The notes: a model not told the origin generated them from the sequence alone. 64,000 bases of DNA from Achromobacter aloeverae (GCF_004121055.1 NZ_PYAL01000001.1:1426001-1490000), one strand, 5' to 3'; positions 45,148 to 56,068 are shown, numbered from the stretch's first letter. A program made the numbers and translations.

Positions 45148-45240
45148 TGGCGGAGACGCAGGGATTCGAACCCTGGATGCAGTTTTTAGCCACATACTCC
45201 CTTAGCAGGGGAGCCCCTTCAGCCTCTCGGGCACGTCTCC
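45148..45240 (-). tRNA. tRNA-Ser (anticodon GCT)
   Basis: 93 nt including encoded CCA. Acceptor GGAGACG pairs with CGTCTCC; anticodon stem CTCCC/GGGAG with loop CTGCTAA gives anticodon GCT; a long variable arm (TGTGGCTAAAAACTGCAT region) typical of serine tRNAs; T-arm GGGTTCGAATCCC. A TAGAAT -10 box lies upstream at 45254-45259 on the minus strand. Confidence 0.97.
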
Positions 45241-45344
45241 AGAAGAGTTTGCGATTCTAGCACGGATTTCAGGCCCGCTGCGTCATTTGCATGAATCGCG
45301 GCGCGGGCGCCCCGCCGGGCCTGGATCGCCGTACTTACTTTGGA

Positions 45345-46610
45345 TCACACCTTCGCGGCGGGCGCCTGGTCCAGGCCGAAGGCCTTGTGCAGGGCGCGCA
45401 CGGCCAGTTCCATGTACTTGTCCTCGATGATCACCGAGGTCTTGATCTCGCTGGTGCTGATCATCTGGATATTGATGTTTTCCTGCGAAAGCGTCTGGAA
45501 CATCAGGCTGGCGACGCCCACGTGCGAACGCATGCCGATGCCGACGATGGAAACCTTGGCGACCTTCTCGTCGGTGACCAGTTCCTTGGCCTTCACAGCG
45601 GGAACCACGTCGCGCTTGAGCGTTTCCACAGCGCGGGCGAATTCATTGCGGTTGACCGTGAACGAGAAGTCGGTGGTGCCCGCCACGGACTGGTTCTGCA
45701 CGATCATGTCGACGTCGATGTTGGCGGCGGCGACAGGGCCCAGGATGGAGAAGGCGACGCCGGGGGTATCCGGCACGCCCAACAGGGTGATCTTGGCTTC
45801 GTCGCGGCTGAAGGCGATGCCGGAGACAACGGCGGCTTCCATTTTTTCGTCTTCCTCAAAAGTAATCAGCGTGCCCGAGCGCATTTCCTCGTCGAGCGGA
45901 ATCAGGGGGTCGGTCAGCGAGGACAGCACACGGGTCGGCACACGGTACTTGCCGGCGAATTCGACCGAGCGAATCTGCAGGACCTTGGAGCCCAGCGAGG
46001 CCATCTCCAGCATTTCCTCGAAGGAAACGACCGGCATGCGGCGCGCTTCGGGCACCACGCGCGGATCGGTGGTGTAGACGCCGTCCACGTCGGTGTAGAT
46101 CAGGCACTCGTCGGCCTTGATGGCGGCCGCCACGGCCACCGCCGAAGTGTCCGACCCGCCACGACCCAGGGTGGTGATATGGCCGTCGTCATCGACGCCC
46201 TGGAAACCCGTCACGATGACCACGCGGCCCGCATCCAGGTCGGCGCGGATGCGAGTGTCATCGATGGAGGAAATGCGCGCCTTGGTATAGGCGCTGTCGG
46301 TGCGCACCGGAACCTGCCAGCCGGCATAGCTGCGCGCCTGCACGCCTTCGGCCTGCAGCGCGATGGCCAGCAGGCCGCTGGACGCCTGCTCGCCAGTCGC
46401 GGCGATCATGTCCAGTTCGCGGCCGTCGGGCTGCGGCGTAATCTCGCGCGCGAGGCCCAGCAGGCGATTGGTTTCGCCGGCCATGGCCGAAGGCACGACG
46501 ACAACTTTGTGGCCGGCGGCGTGCCACTTCGCGACGCGGCGCGCCACGTTCTTGATGCGCTCGACCGAGCCCATCGAGGTACCGCCATATTTGTGAACGA
46601 TCAGGGACAT
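45345..46610 (-). CDS. lysC: Aspartate kinase
   Basis: 421 residues. KYGGTSMGSVERIKNVA at the N-terminus, GRGGSDTSAVAVAAAI and the aspartate-binding EMLEMASLGSKVLQ; two ACT domains at about 265-410 for feedback by lysine and threonine. Phosphorylates aspartate, first step to lysine, threonine and methionine. Last gene in the chain cysS-alkA-accA-tilS-lysC, with a 160-base gap before it that may contain its own promoter. No homoserine dehydrogenase domain. Confidence 0.97.
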   Translation of the reverse strand: MSLIVHKYGGTSMGSVERIKNVARRVAKWHAAGHKVVVVPSAMAGETNRLLGLAREITPQPDGRELDMIAATGEQASSGLLAIALQAEGVQARSYAGWQVPVRTDSAYTKARISSIDDTRIRADLDAGRVVIVTGFQGVDDDGHITTLGRGGSDTSAVAVAAAIKADECLIYTDVDGVYTTDPRVVPEARRMPVVSFEEMLEMASLGSKVLQIRSVEFAGKYRVPTRVLSSLTDPLIPLDEEMRSGTLITFEEDEKMEAAVVSGIAFSRDEAKITLLGVPDTPGVAFSILGPVAAANIDVDMIVQNQSVAGTTDFSFTVNRNEFARAVETLKRDVVPAVKAKELVTDEKVAKVSIVGIGMRSHVGVASLMFQTLSQENINIQMISTSEIKTSVIIEDKYMELAVRALHKAFGLDQAPAAKV

Positions 46611-46770
46611 CTCGTACTCTGGCTGGAAAATGCCGGAACTAGCTGGCAGGCAAAGCCTGATATTCTAACGTGTTGGCGAAAAAGTGCTGGAAATCGCTCG
46701 AAAAAGCGAAATCCAGCCGTCAAATTGCCGCGGAACGCCACAATGCGGCCACCGCTGGGCCACGCCCGGC

Positions 46771-47985
46771 TCACGACGACAAAGCGCCCGGCGCGCGCGC
46801 TTCGATCGACACCCTTCCCCGCACGCAGCGCACGCAATGCGCCGCGTGCTCCCACAGCAACTGCCTGTCATGGCCCATGGCGTGCAGCTGGCGCAATTGC
46901 CGCAGCAACTCCGCCAGGCGGGCATCGCTGGGCATGCGAGCGCCATGCAGGCGCAGCCAGTGCCGCAGGACATGCGCCTGCCTGGCCGGCGACAACGCCC
47001 GCCAGGCGGCGAGGGAGAAATCCCGCGCGCCTGCTGACGGGTCCAGCCCGGCCAGGTCGGCGGCGGCCACCTCGGCCAGGATTTCGGCGCTTTCGGCGGC
47101 CTGGCGGGCATGGCGGGCGACGATGGCCTGCCAGCCGGGCCAGCGGGTGTCGAGCACGGGCGTCAGCAGGGTGCGCACGGCGGCGCGGGTATAGCGTTCA
47201 TCAGCATTGGAAGGATCCTGCACGGCCGTCCAACCGCTGGCTTGGGCGTACGCGGCGGCGGCCGCCAGGATGCGGGCGCGCGGCACGCCCAGCCAGGGAC
47301 GCAAGTAGGTGATGCCGTCCCGGTCGGCGGCCGGCGCCATGGCGACCAGCCCTTCCGGACCGGCGCCCCGCAGCAGGCGCAACAGCACCGTTTCGGCCTG
47401 GTCGTCCTGATGATGAGCCAGCAGCACGTGCCGCACGCCGTCCGCGCGCGCGGCGTCGGCCAGGGCGGCATAGCGGGCTACGCGCGCCGCGCCCTCGATG
47501 CCGGCGCCGCTGTCGGCCGCGACCCGCACGCGCAGCTCGCGCACGGGCAGGCCCAGCGCGACGCCGAGCGCGCGCACGCGGTCCGCCCAGGCATCCGCCT
47601 CGACGAACAATCCGTGATGAACGTGATAGATGAAGAACGTGAGCCCCAGCGGCGCGGCCAGGGCCGTGGCATATACCGCCAGCATGGCCGAATCGGCGCC
47701 CCCGCTGACCGCCAGGCCGGCGCGCTCGTGGCCGGCTGCTCGCAAGGCCGACAGCGCGCGCCGCAGGGGCGGCGTCAATACAGGATCATCCGGATCCGCA
47801 CCAGGCACGGCGCCCGCTGCGGCAAGCGCCGCGCCAGGACTATGGGCCTTGTCGGCCCCGGCAGCCTTGGCGGGCCCAGCAGCCTTGTCGGCCCCAGCAG
47901 CCTTGTCGGCCTGGCCGACGCCCGCCCCTGCCGCCGGGCGGCCGGCGCCGCCCTCGCGCGCCCTGCCGTCACCGCCGCCGGTCAT
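46771..47985 (-). CDS. tilS: tRNA(Ile)-lysidine synthase with a repetitive N-terminal extension
   Basis: 404 residues. PP-loop SGGADSAMLAVYATAL near residue 94, HVHHGLFVEADAWADRVR, LLAHHQDDQAETVLLRLLRG and LRPWLGVPRA mark TilS, which makes lysidine at position 34 of tRNA-Ile(CAU) and is normally essential. The first 70 residues are low complexity: AGADKAAGPAKAAGADKA. The PP-loop usually begins within the first 30 residues of TilS. The ATG has SD CCGGAG, so the extension is probably translated; an internal start closer to the PP-loop is not obvious. 29 bases after accA. Confidence 0.93.
   Translation of the reverse strand: MTGGGDGRAREGGAGRPAAGAGVGQADKAAGADKAAGPAKAAGADKAHSPGAALAAAGAVPGADPDDPVLTPPLRRALSALRAAGHERAGLAVSGGADSAMLAVYATALAAPLGLTFFIYHVHHGLFVEADAWADRVRALGVALGLPVRELRVRVAADSGAGIEGAARVARYAALADAARADGVRHVLLAHHQDDQAETVLLRLLRGAGPEGLVAMAPAADRDGITYLRPWLGVPRARILAAAAAYAQASGWTAVQDPSNADERYTRAAVRTLLTPVLDTRWPGWQAIVARHARQAAESAEILAEVAAADLAGLDPSAGARDFSLAAWRALSPARQAHVLRHWLRLHGARMPSDARLAELLRQLRQLHAMGHDRQLLWEHAAHCVRCVRGRVSIEARAPGALSS
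47846..47910. repeat. 18-bp tandem repeat inside tilS
   Basis: About 3.6 units of CCTTGTCGGCCCCAGCAG encoding a six-residue period (AGADKA-like) on the minus strand. Unit length is a multiple of three, so copy-number change keeps the frame. Confidence 0.85.
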
Positions 47986-48014
47986 GGACTGGGCTCCGGC
48001 CGGCGCGCGCCTGA

Positions 48015-48980
48015 TCAGGCGCGCACTTCCTGCACGCGGCCATAGCCGGCCACGCGCTGCAAACGCTGCTCGACCAGTTCGTCGGCCGACAGCGTGGACA
48101 ATTGGCGCAGGGTGTCGCCCAGCGCGCGGCGCAGCAGGCGCGCCATGACGCGCGGGTCGCGATGCGCGCCGCCGACCGGTTCATTGACCACCCGATCGAT
48201 CAGGCCCAGTTCCTTCAGGCGCGGCGCGGTGATGCCCAGCGCCTCGGCGGCCTCGGGCGCCTTGTCGGCGCTGCGCCACAGGATGGACGCGCAACCCTCG
48301 GGAGAAATCACCGAATAGGTGGCGTATTGCAGCATCAGCACCGCGTTGGCGACGGCGATGGCCAGCGCGCCGCCCGACCCGCCCTCGCCGATCACGGTGG
48401 CGATGATGGGCACCCGCAGTTCGGCCATGGCATACAGGTTGTGCCCGATGGCCTCGGACTGGCCGCGCTCTTCCGCGCCGATGCCGGGATAGGCGCCCGG
48501 GGTGTCGACGAAGGTAAAGACGGGGATATCGAATTTTTCGGCCAGGCGCATCAGCCGCAGGGCCTTGCGGTAGCCCTCGGGACGCGGCATGCCGAAGTTG
48601 CGCATGGCGCGCTCCTTGGTGTCGCGTCCTTTCTGGTGGCCGATGACCATGCAGGCGGTGCCGTTGAAACGGGCCAGCCCGCCGACGATGGACTGGTCGT
48701 CCGCGAACATGCGGTCGCCGTGCAGCTCGTGGAAATCGGTGAAGATTTCCCGCACGTAGTCCATCGTGTAGGGACGCTGCGGATGACGCGCCACGAGGGC
48801 GGTCTGCCAGGGCGTCAGCTTGCCGTAGATTTCCTTGGCCAGCGTCTGGCTCTTTTGTTGCAGCCGATTGATTTCGTCGGAGATGTCCACCGCCGAATCA
48901 GCCTGCACAAAGCGGAGTTGCTCGATCTTGTTGTCAAGCTCAGCCAGCGGCTGTTCAAAGTCCAGGAAGGTATTGCGCAT
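48015..48980 (-). CDS. accA: Acetyl-CoA carboxylase carboxyltransferase, alpha subunit
   Basis: 321 residues, standard length. [18 protein letters not shown] at the N-terminus, [55 protein letters not shown] and [20 protein letters not shown]. With AccD it transfers CO2 from biotin to acetyl-CoA, starting fatty acid synthesis. Second-to-third position in the conserved cysS-alkA-accA-tilS run, 41 bases after the glycosylase gene. Confidence 0.97.
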   Translation of the reverse strand: MRNTFLDFEQPLAELDNKIEQLRFVQADSAVDISDEINRLQQKSQTLAKEIYGKLTPWQTALVARHPQRPYTMDYVREIFTDFHELHGDRMFADDQSIVGGLARFNGTACMVIGHQKGRDTKERAMRNFGMPRPEGYRKALRLMRLAEKFDIPVFTFVDTPGAYPGIGAEERGQSEAIGHNLYAMAELRVPIIATVIGEGGSGGALAIAVANAVLMLQYATYSVISPEGCASILWRSADKAPEAAEALGITAPRLKELGLIDRVVNEPVGGAHRDPRVMARLLRRALGDTLRQLSTLSADELVEQRLQRVAGYGRVQEVRA

Positions 48981-49021
48981 GAAGATGGGGATCCTGTTGG
49001 TGAGCCCTGGGATGCCTGCGG

Positions 49022-49666
49022 TCAGTATTGAACCGGAACCGGTTCAAGGCTGTGCCACAAGTACCAGGTTGCCACGGTACGCCAGGGTTGCCAGGCCAGC
49101 GAAACCTCGCGCGCTTCGAAACGCGAGACGGGTTCGCCGCTGAAGTAGTGTAGCGAGATTGCCTTGAGCAACCCCGGGTCGTCCAGCGGCAGGACGTCCG
49201 GACGCTGGAGATTGAAAATGAGGAACATCTCGGCGGTCCAGCGGCTGATGCCCCGGATGCCGACGAGCTCGTTGACGACGGCCTCGTCGTCCATCTTGGA
49301 CCACCGGTCGGGATGCACCTTGCGATCGCTGAAGTGCGTGGCGAGGTCGTGCAGGTAATCCGCCTTGCGCTGCGCGATGCCGGCGGCGCGCAGCCCGTCC
49401 GCGCCCAGGCGCAGCACCGCCGCCGGCGAAGGCCGCGCGCCCGCCGCTTCCAGCAGGCGCTGCCAGGCCGTGTCGGCCGCCCGCGCCGACACCTGCTGGC
49501 CGATGATGGCGCGCGCCAGCGTCACGAAGGGCGTGCTGCGCGAGGTCAGCCAGACCTCCGGGTGCTGCGGGATCAGCTTCTTGAGGATGCGGTCGCGCCG
49601 CAGCAAGTGGCTGACGGCGTCTTCCCAATAATGGGGCTTGGCGACGGGAGTTTCGGCGGGAGACAT
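49022..49666 (-). CDS. DNA-3-methyladenine glycosylase II-like (HhH-GPD family)
   Basis: 214 residues from the ATG at 49666 (SD AAGGAAA). HhH-GPD fold: [20 protein letters not shown], helix-hairpin-helix [20 protein letters not shown] and the catalytic Asp in [12 protein letters not shown]. It removes alkylated purines from DNA. Short form without the AlkA N-terminal beta domain. Placed between cysS and accA; the cysS stop lies only 23 bases upstream. Confidence 0.92.
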   Translation of the reverse strand: MSPAETPVAKPHYWEDAVSHLLRRDRILKKLIPQHPEVWLTSRSTPFVTLARAIIGQQVSARAADTAWQRLLEAAGARPSPAAVLRLGADGLRAAGIAQRKADYLHDLATHFSDRKVHPDRWSKMDDEAVVNELVGIRGISRWTAEMFLIFNLQRPDVLPLDDPGLLKAISLHYFSGEPVSRFEAREVSLAWQPWRTVATWYLWHSLEPVPVQY

Positions 49667-49689
49667 GGCGCGGTTTCCTTGGACACGCC

Positions 49690-51144
49690 TCAAACGCGGC
49701 GCCAGTTGGTCTGGCCGCCCGGTTTGTCTTCCAGTTCGATGCCGTGTTCGCGCAATTCGGCGCGGATGCGGTCGGCCTCGCCGAAATTCCTGTCGCGCTT
49801 GGCGGCGGCGCGCGCTTCGATGCGCGCCTCGATGGCCGCATCGTCCAGGGCATCGTCCCGCGCGGCGTCGACGGCGCCGGCCTTGTAGCGCGTCGGCGCA
49901 CGCAGATAGCTTTGCGGGTCCTGCTGCAAGAGGCCCAGCAAACCGCCCAGCGCCTTCAATTGCCCGGCCGTGCGGGCGCTGCCGCTGCGATTGGCGTCGC
50001 CGGCCAGCTGGAACAGCGCGGCCATCGCGCCCGACGTATTGAAATCGTCATCCATCGCGGCCTTGAAGGCCTGCGCCTGGGCTTCGCTCCAGTCCACGCC
50101 CTGGTCGTCGGCGGGCACATTGGCCAGCGTCTGGTACAGGCGGTCGAGCGCGTTCTGCGCGTCCAGCAGGTTGTCCGGCGCGTAGTTCTGCGGGCTGCGA
50201 TAGTGGTTGCGCACGATGAAAAAGCGCAGCATCTCCGCCTCGCGCGGATTGACCGCATAGTCCGCCGCGGCCGCGTCCGGCTCGCCGCTGGCTATGGTCT
50301 GGCGGATGGTGCGGAAGTTGCCGAGCGACTTCGACATCTTGTCGGCATCGACCATCAACGGGCCGCAATGCATCCACACATTGGCCAGCACGCCGCCGAA
50401 AGCGCCTTCGGTCTGGGCGATTTCGTTCTCGTGGTGCGGAAATTTCAGGTCCGGGCCGCCGCCATGGATGTCCAGGGGCAGGCCCAGCAGGCTCTTGCTC
50501 ATGGCCGAGCACTCGATATGCCAACCCGGCCGGCCCAGGCCATAGGCCGATTCCCACTTGGTCTCCGGCGGCTCCTCGGCCTTGGCCGATTTCCACAGCA
50601 CGAAGTCCAGGGGATCGCGCTTGGCCGTATCCACCGCCACGCGCTCGCCGGCGCGCAGGTCGTCGAGCGACTTGCCGGACAGCTTGCCGTAGCCCTCGAA
50701 ACCGCGCACCGCGTAGTTCACGTCGCCGTCGTCGGCCTGGTAGGCCAGGCCTTTTTCTTCCAGGCGGCCGATGATGTCCAGCATTTCCGCCACGTACTGC
50801 GTGGCGCGCGGCTCGTGGTCGGGCGTCTGCACGCCCAGCGCGCGTTCGTCGGCGTGCATGGCGTCGATGTAGAACTCGGTGACCTCGCCGATGCGGCGGC
50901 CGCTCTCGACCGCGCGGCGAATGATCTTGTCGTCGATGTCGGTGATGTTACGGACGTAGTCGACCGTGTAGCCGCTGGCGCGCAGCCAGCGCTGCACCAC
51001 GTCGAAACCGACCAGCATGCGGGCGTGTCCCAGGTGGCAATAGTCGTACACCGTCATGCCGCAGACGTACATGCGCACCCGACCCGGCTCGGCCGGCTTG
51101 AAGGGCGCTTTCGTACGCGATAACGTGTTGTAGATCTGCAGCAT
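49690..51144 (-). CDS. cysS: Cysteinyl-tRNA synthetase
   Basis: 484 residues from the ATG at 51144 ([15 protein letters not shown], the usual N-terminus); the frame is open to 51294 but that part is unrelated. Zinc Cys in [16 protein letters not shown], where HLGH is the HIGH motif; [18 protein letters not shown] at [12 protein letters not shown]. Charges tRNA-Cys. First gene of the minus-strand run and divergent from the TPR gene across 241 bases. Confidence 0.97.
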   Translation of the reverse strand: MLQIYNTLSRTKAPFKPAEPGRVRMYVCGMTVYDYCHLGHARMLVGFDVVQRWLRASGYTVDYVRNITDIDDKIIRRAVESGRRIGEVTEFYIDAMHADERALGVQTPDHEPRATQYVAEMLDIIGRLEEKGLAYQADDGDVNYAVRGFEGYGKLSGKSLDDLRAGERVAVDTAKRDPLDFVLWKSAKAEEPPETKWESAYGLGRPGWHIECSAMSKSLLGLPLDIHGGGPDLKFPHHENEIAQTEGAFGGVLANVWMHCGPLMVDADKMSKSLGNFRTIRQTIASGEPDAAAADYAVNPREAEMLRFFIVRNHYRSPQNYAPDNLLDAQNALDRLYQTLANVPADDQGVDWSEAQAQAFKAAMDDDFNTSGAMAALFQLAGDANRSGSARTAGQLKALGGLLGLLQQDPQSYLRAPTRYKAGAVDAARDDALDDAAIEARIEARAAAKRDRNFGEADRIRAELREHGIELEDKPGGQTNWRRV

Positions 51145-51385
51145 AGGTTCAGGAGTTAACGTCCGAGGATCATGACCGCGGCGGGTTACGCATCCGCCGG
51201 CAGGGGCAGGACGGATCCGCGACAGCGCCAGGCAGCCGGGGCGGCGGACGGTCCAGGGCACTCGGAAACGGGGCCCGGGGGACTCGAAACGCAACCGAGG
51301 CTAAAATGGCGGTCGTCAAGTATAGCAAGCGGCCCGGTCCGCGCGCCTGCCTCGCGCCAACCGGGCCCTTTCTTTCGGAATCAAT

Positions 51386-52081
51386 GTGACCAACACGCCG
51401 CGCTTCATCCCCGTCCTGCTGGCCGCGCTGCTCCTGTCGGCGCCGCTGCAAGCCGTGCACGCCCAGGCCATGCCGGGCGGCTCCCAGCAGCAATCGCAGA
51501 ACGCCAATATGACCACCCTGGACACGCCGCCGCCCGAGGGCGGGTGGCAGGCCCTCGCCAATCTGCTGGACAAGGCCAAGCCGTCGACCGACACCCGTCT
51601 GACGCCGACGCCGTCCCAGATTACAGACCGTATCGAGCTGTTGCTCAACCAGGGCAAGAACGACGCCGCCCTGAAGATGATCGAGGACCGCATTGCCGCG
51701 ACCGGCAACCGCGGCCCCAATGACGGCACCGACGTCCAGCTGGAGTTCCAGCACGCCCGCGCCCTGGCCGCGCTAGGCCGCATCGACGAGGCAATGGATG
51801 TTTACACTCAGATGACCCAGCGGTATCCGGAACTGCCGGAGCCCTGGAATAACATGGCGGTTCTGTACGTCGGACGCGGCGACATCGACCGCGCCCAGGA
51901 GGCGTTGCGCAACGCCCTGCTGGCGTGGCCCGACTACCCCGCCGCGAAAGCCAATATGGCGGACGTACAGCTGATGCTGGCGCGCCGTTCCTACTCCGAG
52001 GCGTCCAAACTGGGCGTGACGGGAACGCAGAGCAAGGCGCGCGCCGTCGACAACCTGCTGAATCAAAAGAAGCCTCAATGA
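51386..52081 (+). CDS. Exported tetratricopeptide-repeat protein
   Basis: 231 residues from a GTG ([20 protein letters not shown]). Signal peptide of about 25 residues (cleavage near VHAQA). Residues 60-220 contain helical repeats of TPR type ([61 protein letters not shown]). Probably periplasmic scaffold; in related bacteria it is next to cyclophilin and lpxH. Its TGA overlaps the ATG of the cyclophilin gene. Confidence 0.82.
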   Translation: MTNTPRFIPVLLAALLLSAPLQAVHAQAMPGGSQQQSQNANMTTLDTPPPEGGWQALANLLDKAKPSTDTRLTPTPSQITDRIELLLNQGKNDAALKMIEDRIAATGNRGPNDGTDVQLEFQHARALAALGRIDEAMDVYTQMTQRYPELPEPWNNMAVLYVGRGDIDRAQEALRNALLAWPDYPAAKANMADVQLMLARRSYSEASKLGVTGTQSKARAVDNLLNQKKPQ

Positions 52082-52728
52082 TTTTGCCTCACCCTTTTTT
52101 GCGCCTGCTGCGCCACGCGGCCTGCGGCCTGGCGATCGCCGCGCTGGCGCCGGCCGTGGCCGGCGCCCAGCCCTCCTCCAACCTCTCCGAATCAACTCCT
52201 TCTGAAGGTACGACATCCATGAGCTCGAATCCCCGCGTCAAAGTGCAAACCAACATGGGCGATTTCGTCATCACCCTGGACGCCGACAAGGCGCCCAAGA
52301 CGGTGGCGAACTTCCTTGAGTACACCAAGGAAGGCTTCTACAACGGCACGATTTTCCATCGCGTCATCGACGGCTTCATGATCCAGGGCGGCGGCTTCGA
52401 AGCCGGCATGAAGCAGAAGCCCACCAAGGCCCCCATCGAGAACGAAGCCAACAACGGCCTGAAGAACGACAAGTACACCCTGGCCATGGCGCGCACCAAT
52501 GACCCGCAGTCGGCCACGGCGCAGTTCTTCATCAATGTCGCCAACAACGATTTCCTGAACTTCACCGCCCCCACCGCCAATGGCTGGGGTTATGCCGTGT
52601 TCGGCAAGGTCACCGAAGGCACCGAAGTCATCGACAAGATCAAGGCCGTGAAGACCGGCAACAGCGGCTTCCACCAGAACGTGCCGACCGAGGACGTGGT
52701 GATCGAAAAGGCCGAAGTCCTTGAATAA
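52078..52728 (+). CDS. ppiB: Peptidyl-prolyl cis-trans isomerase, cyclophilin type, with signal peptide and internal start
   Basis: 216 residues from the ATG at 52078, which overlaps the TPR stop (ATGA). Residues 1-30 form a signal peptide ([20 protein letters not shown]), then a 17-residue linker, then a full cyclophilin starting [20 protein letters not shown] with [37 protein letters not shown] and [11 protein letters not shown] second ATG at 52219, behind GAAGGT, would give a 169-residue cytoplasmic PpiB. So two products from one frame are possible. I suspect fusion of an exported and a cytosolic ppi gene; the active site is complete either way. Confidence 0.9.
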   Translation: MILPHPFLRLLRHAACGLAIAALAPAVAGAQPSSNLSESTPSEGTTSMSSNPRVKVQTNMGDFVITLDADKAPKTVANFLEYTKEGFYNGTIFHRVIDGFMIQGGGFEAGMKQKPTKAPIENEANNGLKNDKYTLAMARTNDPQSATAQFFINVANNDFLNFTAPTANGWGYAVFGKVTEGTEVIDKIKAVKTGNSGFHQNVPTEDVVIEKAEVLE

Positions 52729-53497
52729 GGTCGCCCTGCCGGGCAGCATCTGGATCGCCTCGGACATCCACCTGGGGCCGGCCACGCCGGCCACGGCGGA
52801 TGCATTCCTGGGCTTCCTGGAAGCCGCGTCGCAAGACGCGTCGGCCCTGCTGCTGCCGGGCGATATCTTCGACGCCTGGATCGGCGACGATGTCATACGC
52901 CAGCCGCCGCCCTGGCTGGCCACGGCCCTGGAGGGCCTGCGGGCCACGGCGTCGGCCATCCCGCTGTGGCTGGGTCGCGGCAACCGGGACTTCCTGATGG
53001 GCCAGGAACTGGCGGCCGCCCTCGGCGCGCACCTGCTGCCGGAACCGGCGCTGCTGCGCACCGACTACGGCGATATCCTGCTGACGCATGGCGACGAGCT
53101 GTGCACCGACGACCAGGCCTACCAGCAGTTCCGCGCCATGGTGCGCAATCCGGCCTGGCAGGCCGATTTCCTCGGCCGCACCATTCCGGAACGGCTGTCG
53201 CTGGCGCAACAGGCGCGCGGGGAAAGCATGGCCGCCAACCAGGCCAAGACCGCCGACATCATGGACGTGAACAGCGATGCCGTGCAGGCGCTGTTTCGCC
53301 AGACCGGCGTGGCCACGCTGGTGCATGGGCACACGCATCGGCCGCAACGCCACGTGCTGCAGATCGACGGCCGCAAGCGCGAACGCTGGGTGCTGCCCGA
53401 CTGGGACTGCGATCATGCCCAACCGCCCCGCGGGGGATGGCTGGTCATCGATGGCGACGGGCTGCAGTTCTTCGACCTGACCGAAGCCGAAGAGTAG
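52721..53497 (+). CDS. lpxH: UDP-2,3-diacylglucosamine diphosphatase
   Basis: 258 residues from a TTG that overlaps the cyclophilin stop by eight bases; no in-frame ATG or GTG precedes the first conserved motif. Calcineurin-like metallophosphatase motifs: [41 protein letters not shown] and [11 protein letters not shown]. Hydrolyses UDP-diacylglucosamine to lipid X in lipid A synthesis at the inner membrane. The overlap suggests coupled translation with the cyclophilin gene; the gene ends at a bidirectional terminator. Confidence 0.93.
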   Translation: MNKVALPGSIWIASDIHLGPATPATADAFLGFLEAASQDASALLLPGDIFDAWIGDDVIRQPPPWLATALEGLRATASAIPLWLGRGNRDFLMGQELAAALGAHLLPEPALLRTDYGDILLTHGDELCTDDQAYQQFRAMVRNPAWQADFLGRTIPERLSLAQQARGESMAANQAKTADIMDVNSDAVQALFRQTGVATLVHGHTHRPQRHVLQIDGRKRERWVLPDWDCDHAQPPRGGWLVIDGDGLQFFDLTEAEE

Positions 53498-53523
53498 GTT
53501 CGAAGACCAGGCACTTGCCAGGG

Positions 53524-53562
53524 AAAAAAGGCCGGCTGATTCATCCGCCGGCCTTTCCTTTT
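53524..53562. terminator. Bidirectional terminator between lpxH and uppP
   Basis: AAAGGCCGGC, ten-base loop, GCCGGCCTTT. Minus strand: followed by six T (strong, for uppP). Plus strand: TTTCCTTTT (for lpxH). Confidence 0.88.
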
Positions 53563-53593
53563 GGTCCTTGCAAGGGCACGCGCCGCACGGCGT

Positions 53594-54457
53594 TCAACGC
53601 AGGTACAGCACCAATCCCACCACGATGCCCAGCGCAATGCGGTACCAGGCGAACACGCGGTACGTATGGTTGGCGACGAAGCGCAGCACCGCCCGCACCA
53701 CCACCAGGGCGCTGAGAAAAGCCGCGATGAAGCCCACAACGATGCCCGTGACATCGTGCTGGGTCAGAACGGCCATGTTCTTGTAGGAGTCGTAGACCGT
53801 CGCGCCCAGCATGGTCGGCATGGCCAGGAAGAAGGAGAACTCCGTGGCCGTCTTGCGCTGCATGCCGGCGATCATGCCGCCGATGATGGTCGCCCCGGAC
53901 CGGGACACCCCCGGCACCATGGCCAGGCACTGCGCGCACCCTACTCCCAGTGCCTGCTTCCAGGTGATTTCCTCCAGGCGATGGGCGCTGGCATGCACCT
54001 CCGAGGCAGCGTCGAGGGCGGCCGAATGCGGCCCCGGCGTCCCGGACCGCGTGCGGCGCTCGACGTAAAGCATCACCAGCCCGCCCAGCACCAGCGTGGT
54101 CGCCACCACGCCCGGGTGGTAGAACAGCGACTTGATGGCGTGGATGAAGATCGCCCCTATCACCGCCGCCGGCAGGAAGGCCAGCAGCAGGTTGCGCGTG
54201 AACAGCATTTCGCTGCGCACGCCGGTCAACGTGCCGCGGATCAACTGCCACAACCGCGCGCGGAAAATCCACATGACGGCCAGGATGGACCCGAACTGGA
54301 TCACGACCTCGAACACCTTGGCGGTGTTCGATTGGAAGCTGATCCAGTCGCCCACCAGGATCAGGTGCCCGGTACTGGACACCGGAATGAATTCGGTGAG
54401 CCCTTCGATGATGCCCAGGAAAATCGCTTTGACCAGATAGAGGGTGTTTTCAGTCAC
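53594..54457 (-). CDS. uppP: Undecaprenyl-diphosphatase
   Basis: 287 residues from a GTG (MTENTLYLVKAIFLGIIEGL). Catalytic motifs EGLTEFIPVSSTGHLILVG and the MVPGVSRSGATIIGGM segment with the conserved Arg. Eight membrane helices. Recycles undecaprenyl diphosphate for peptidoglycan and O-antigen synthesis; overexpression gives bacitracin resistance. 21 bases after the TerC/CBS gene with no visible SD, so translation may depend on coupling. Confidence 0.95.
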   Translation of the reverse strand: MTENTLYLVKAIFLGIIEGLTEFIPVSSTGHLILVGDWISFQSNTAKVFEVVIQFGSILAVMWIFRARLWQLIRGTLTGVRSEMLFTRNLLLAFLPAAVIGAIFIHAIKSLFYHPGVVATTLVLGGLVMLYVERRTRSGTPGPHSAALDAASEVHASAHRLEEITWKQALGVGCAQCLAMVPGVSRSGATIIGGMIAGMQRKTATEFSFFLAMPTMLGATVYDSYKNMAVLTQHDVTGIVVGFIAAFLSALVVVRAVLRFVANHTYRVFAWYRIALGIVVGLVLYLR

Positions 54458-54478
54458 GGCAAGGAGTCGGTATCAGGA

Positions 54479-56068
54479 TCAGGAATCGGCATTGTCGTCC
54501 GCCTGCGCCACGTCCAGCGACAGACGCTGGACACGGACCGAGGCAATGCGGCGGCCGTCGAGCGCCAGCACCTCGAACGTGAAACGCGCATGCGGCGACA
54601 CGAACTCGCAGGTATCTCCCGGCTGCGGCAAGTGGCCGAAGCGAGACAGCAGATAACCCGCCAGCGTCGAGTATTCCTGGGCTTCGTCGACCAGGCCATC
54701 GGTCTCCAGTACCTGCTCCACATGGTGGAGGTCGGCCGCGCCGTCTATCTTCCAGTGGCCGTCCTCTCCCGGGACGATGTCGGGCATTTCATCCTCGTCG
54801 GGGAACTCGCCGGCGATGGCCTCGAAGACGTCGATGGGCGTGACCAGGCCCTCGATGGCGCCGAATTCGTCCGCCACCAGCACCAGCTGGCCGCGCGCGC
54901 GCTTGAGGATGTCCATCAGGCGCAGGATGCCGATCGATTCGTGCACGATGATGGGCTCGCGCAGGCGCTCCCGCCGCACGCGGCCTTCCGTGATCAGGTC
55001 GCCCACCAGGTCCTTGGCGCGCGCGATGCCCAGCACCTCGTCCAGCGTGCCGCGGCAAACCGGGAAGAAACTGTGCGGAGCGGCGGTGATCTGCGCGCGG
55101 ATGGTGTCGGCGTCGTCATCGATGTCGATCCACGTCAGGTCGGTGCGCGGCGTCATGATGGAACGAATGGACCGCTCCGCCAGCGTCAGCACGCCGCTGA
55201 CCATGTTGCGCTCCTCGACGCCGAAGGCCGGCGCCTGCTCGGCCTGGTCGGCGCCGCCGGCCTCGGCCTCTTCGTCGGCCGGCACGGGCGGACGCTTGCC
55301 CAGCATGCGCAGCACGCCCTCGGCCGTGCGTTCGCGCATGGGACGGCGAGCGTCCAGCTTGAGCAGGTTGCGGCGCGCCAGCTGGTTCAGGGCCTCGATC
55401 AGCACCGAGAAACCGATGGCCGCATACAGGTAGCCCTTCGGCACCTTGAAGCCGAAGCTCTCCGCAACCAGCGAAAAGCCGATCATCAGCAGGAAGCCCA
55501 GGCACAGCACCACCACGGTGGGGTGCGCGTTGACGAAGCGGGTCAGCGGCTTGGAGGCCAGCAGCATGATGCCGATGGCGATCGCCACCGCGATCATCAT
55601 GATGGCCAGGTGATCGACCATGCCGACGGCGGTAATCACGGAGTCCAGCGAAAACACCGCGTCCAGGACCACGATCTGCGTCACGATGACCCAGAAGCTG
55701 GCATAGACGCGCGGACCGTGGCTGGCATGCTGCACCCCTTCCAGGCGCTCATGCAGTTCCATGGTCCCCTTGAACAGCAGGAAGAAGCCCCCCGCCATGA
55801 GGATGAGGTCGCGGCCGGACGGACTGAACGGCCCGATGGAAAACAAGGGCGTGGTGAGCGTCACCAGCCAGGACATGACCGACAACAGCACCAGGCGCAT
55901 GAGCAGCGCCAGCGACAGACCCAATATGCGCGCGCGGTCGCGCTGCTTGGGCGGCAGCTTGTCGGCGAGGATAGCGATGAAGATGAGGTTGTCTATCCCG
56001 AGAACGATTTCGAGGATGACGAGGGTAAGCAGGCCGACCCAGGCAGCGGGGTCCAGCAGCCACTCCAT
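54479..56068 (-). CDS. TerC/YegH-type membrane protein with CBS and CorC domains
   Basis: 529 residues from the ATG at 56068 (SD TGGAG); a TTG five codons upstream is less likely. Residues 1-230 are a TerC membrane domain with acidic metal sites ([35 protein letters not shown]). Two CBS domains at about 295-420 ([38 protein letters not shown]) and a CorC_HlyC domain at about 435-520. Probably metal-ion export (Mn or Mg) under nucleotide control. Substrate not shown by sequence. Confidence 0.9.
   Translation of the reverse strand: MEWLLDPAAWVGLLTLVILEIVLGIDNLIFIAILADKLPPKQRDRARILGLSLALLMRLVLLSVMSWLVTLTTPLFSIGPFSPSGRDLILMAGGFFLLFKGTMELHERLEGVQHASHGPRVYASFWVIVTQIVVLDAVFSLDSVITAVGMVDHLAIMMIAVAIAIGIMLLASKPLTRFVNAHPTVVVLCLGFLLMIGFSLVAESFGFKVPKGYLYAAIGFSVLIEALNQLARRNLLKLDARRPMRERTAEGVLRMLGKRPPVPADEEAEAGGADQAEQAPAFGVEERNMVSGVLTLAERSIRSIMTPRTDLTWIDIDDDADTIRAQITAAPHSFFPVCRGTLDEVLGIARAKDLVGDLITEGRVRRERLREPIIVHESIGILRLMDILKRARGQLVLVADEFGAIEGLVTPIDVFEAIAGEFPDEDEMPDIVPGEDGHWKIDGAADLHHVEQVLETDGLVDEAQEYSTLAGYLLSRFGHLPQPGDTCEFVSPHARFTFEVLALDGRRIASVRVQRLSLDVAQADDNADS

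Noticed and set aside
45291-47312. 673-codon plus-strand frame
   Set aside because: Antisense to lysC and tilS, with no SD and no recognisable domain.
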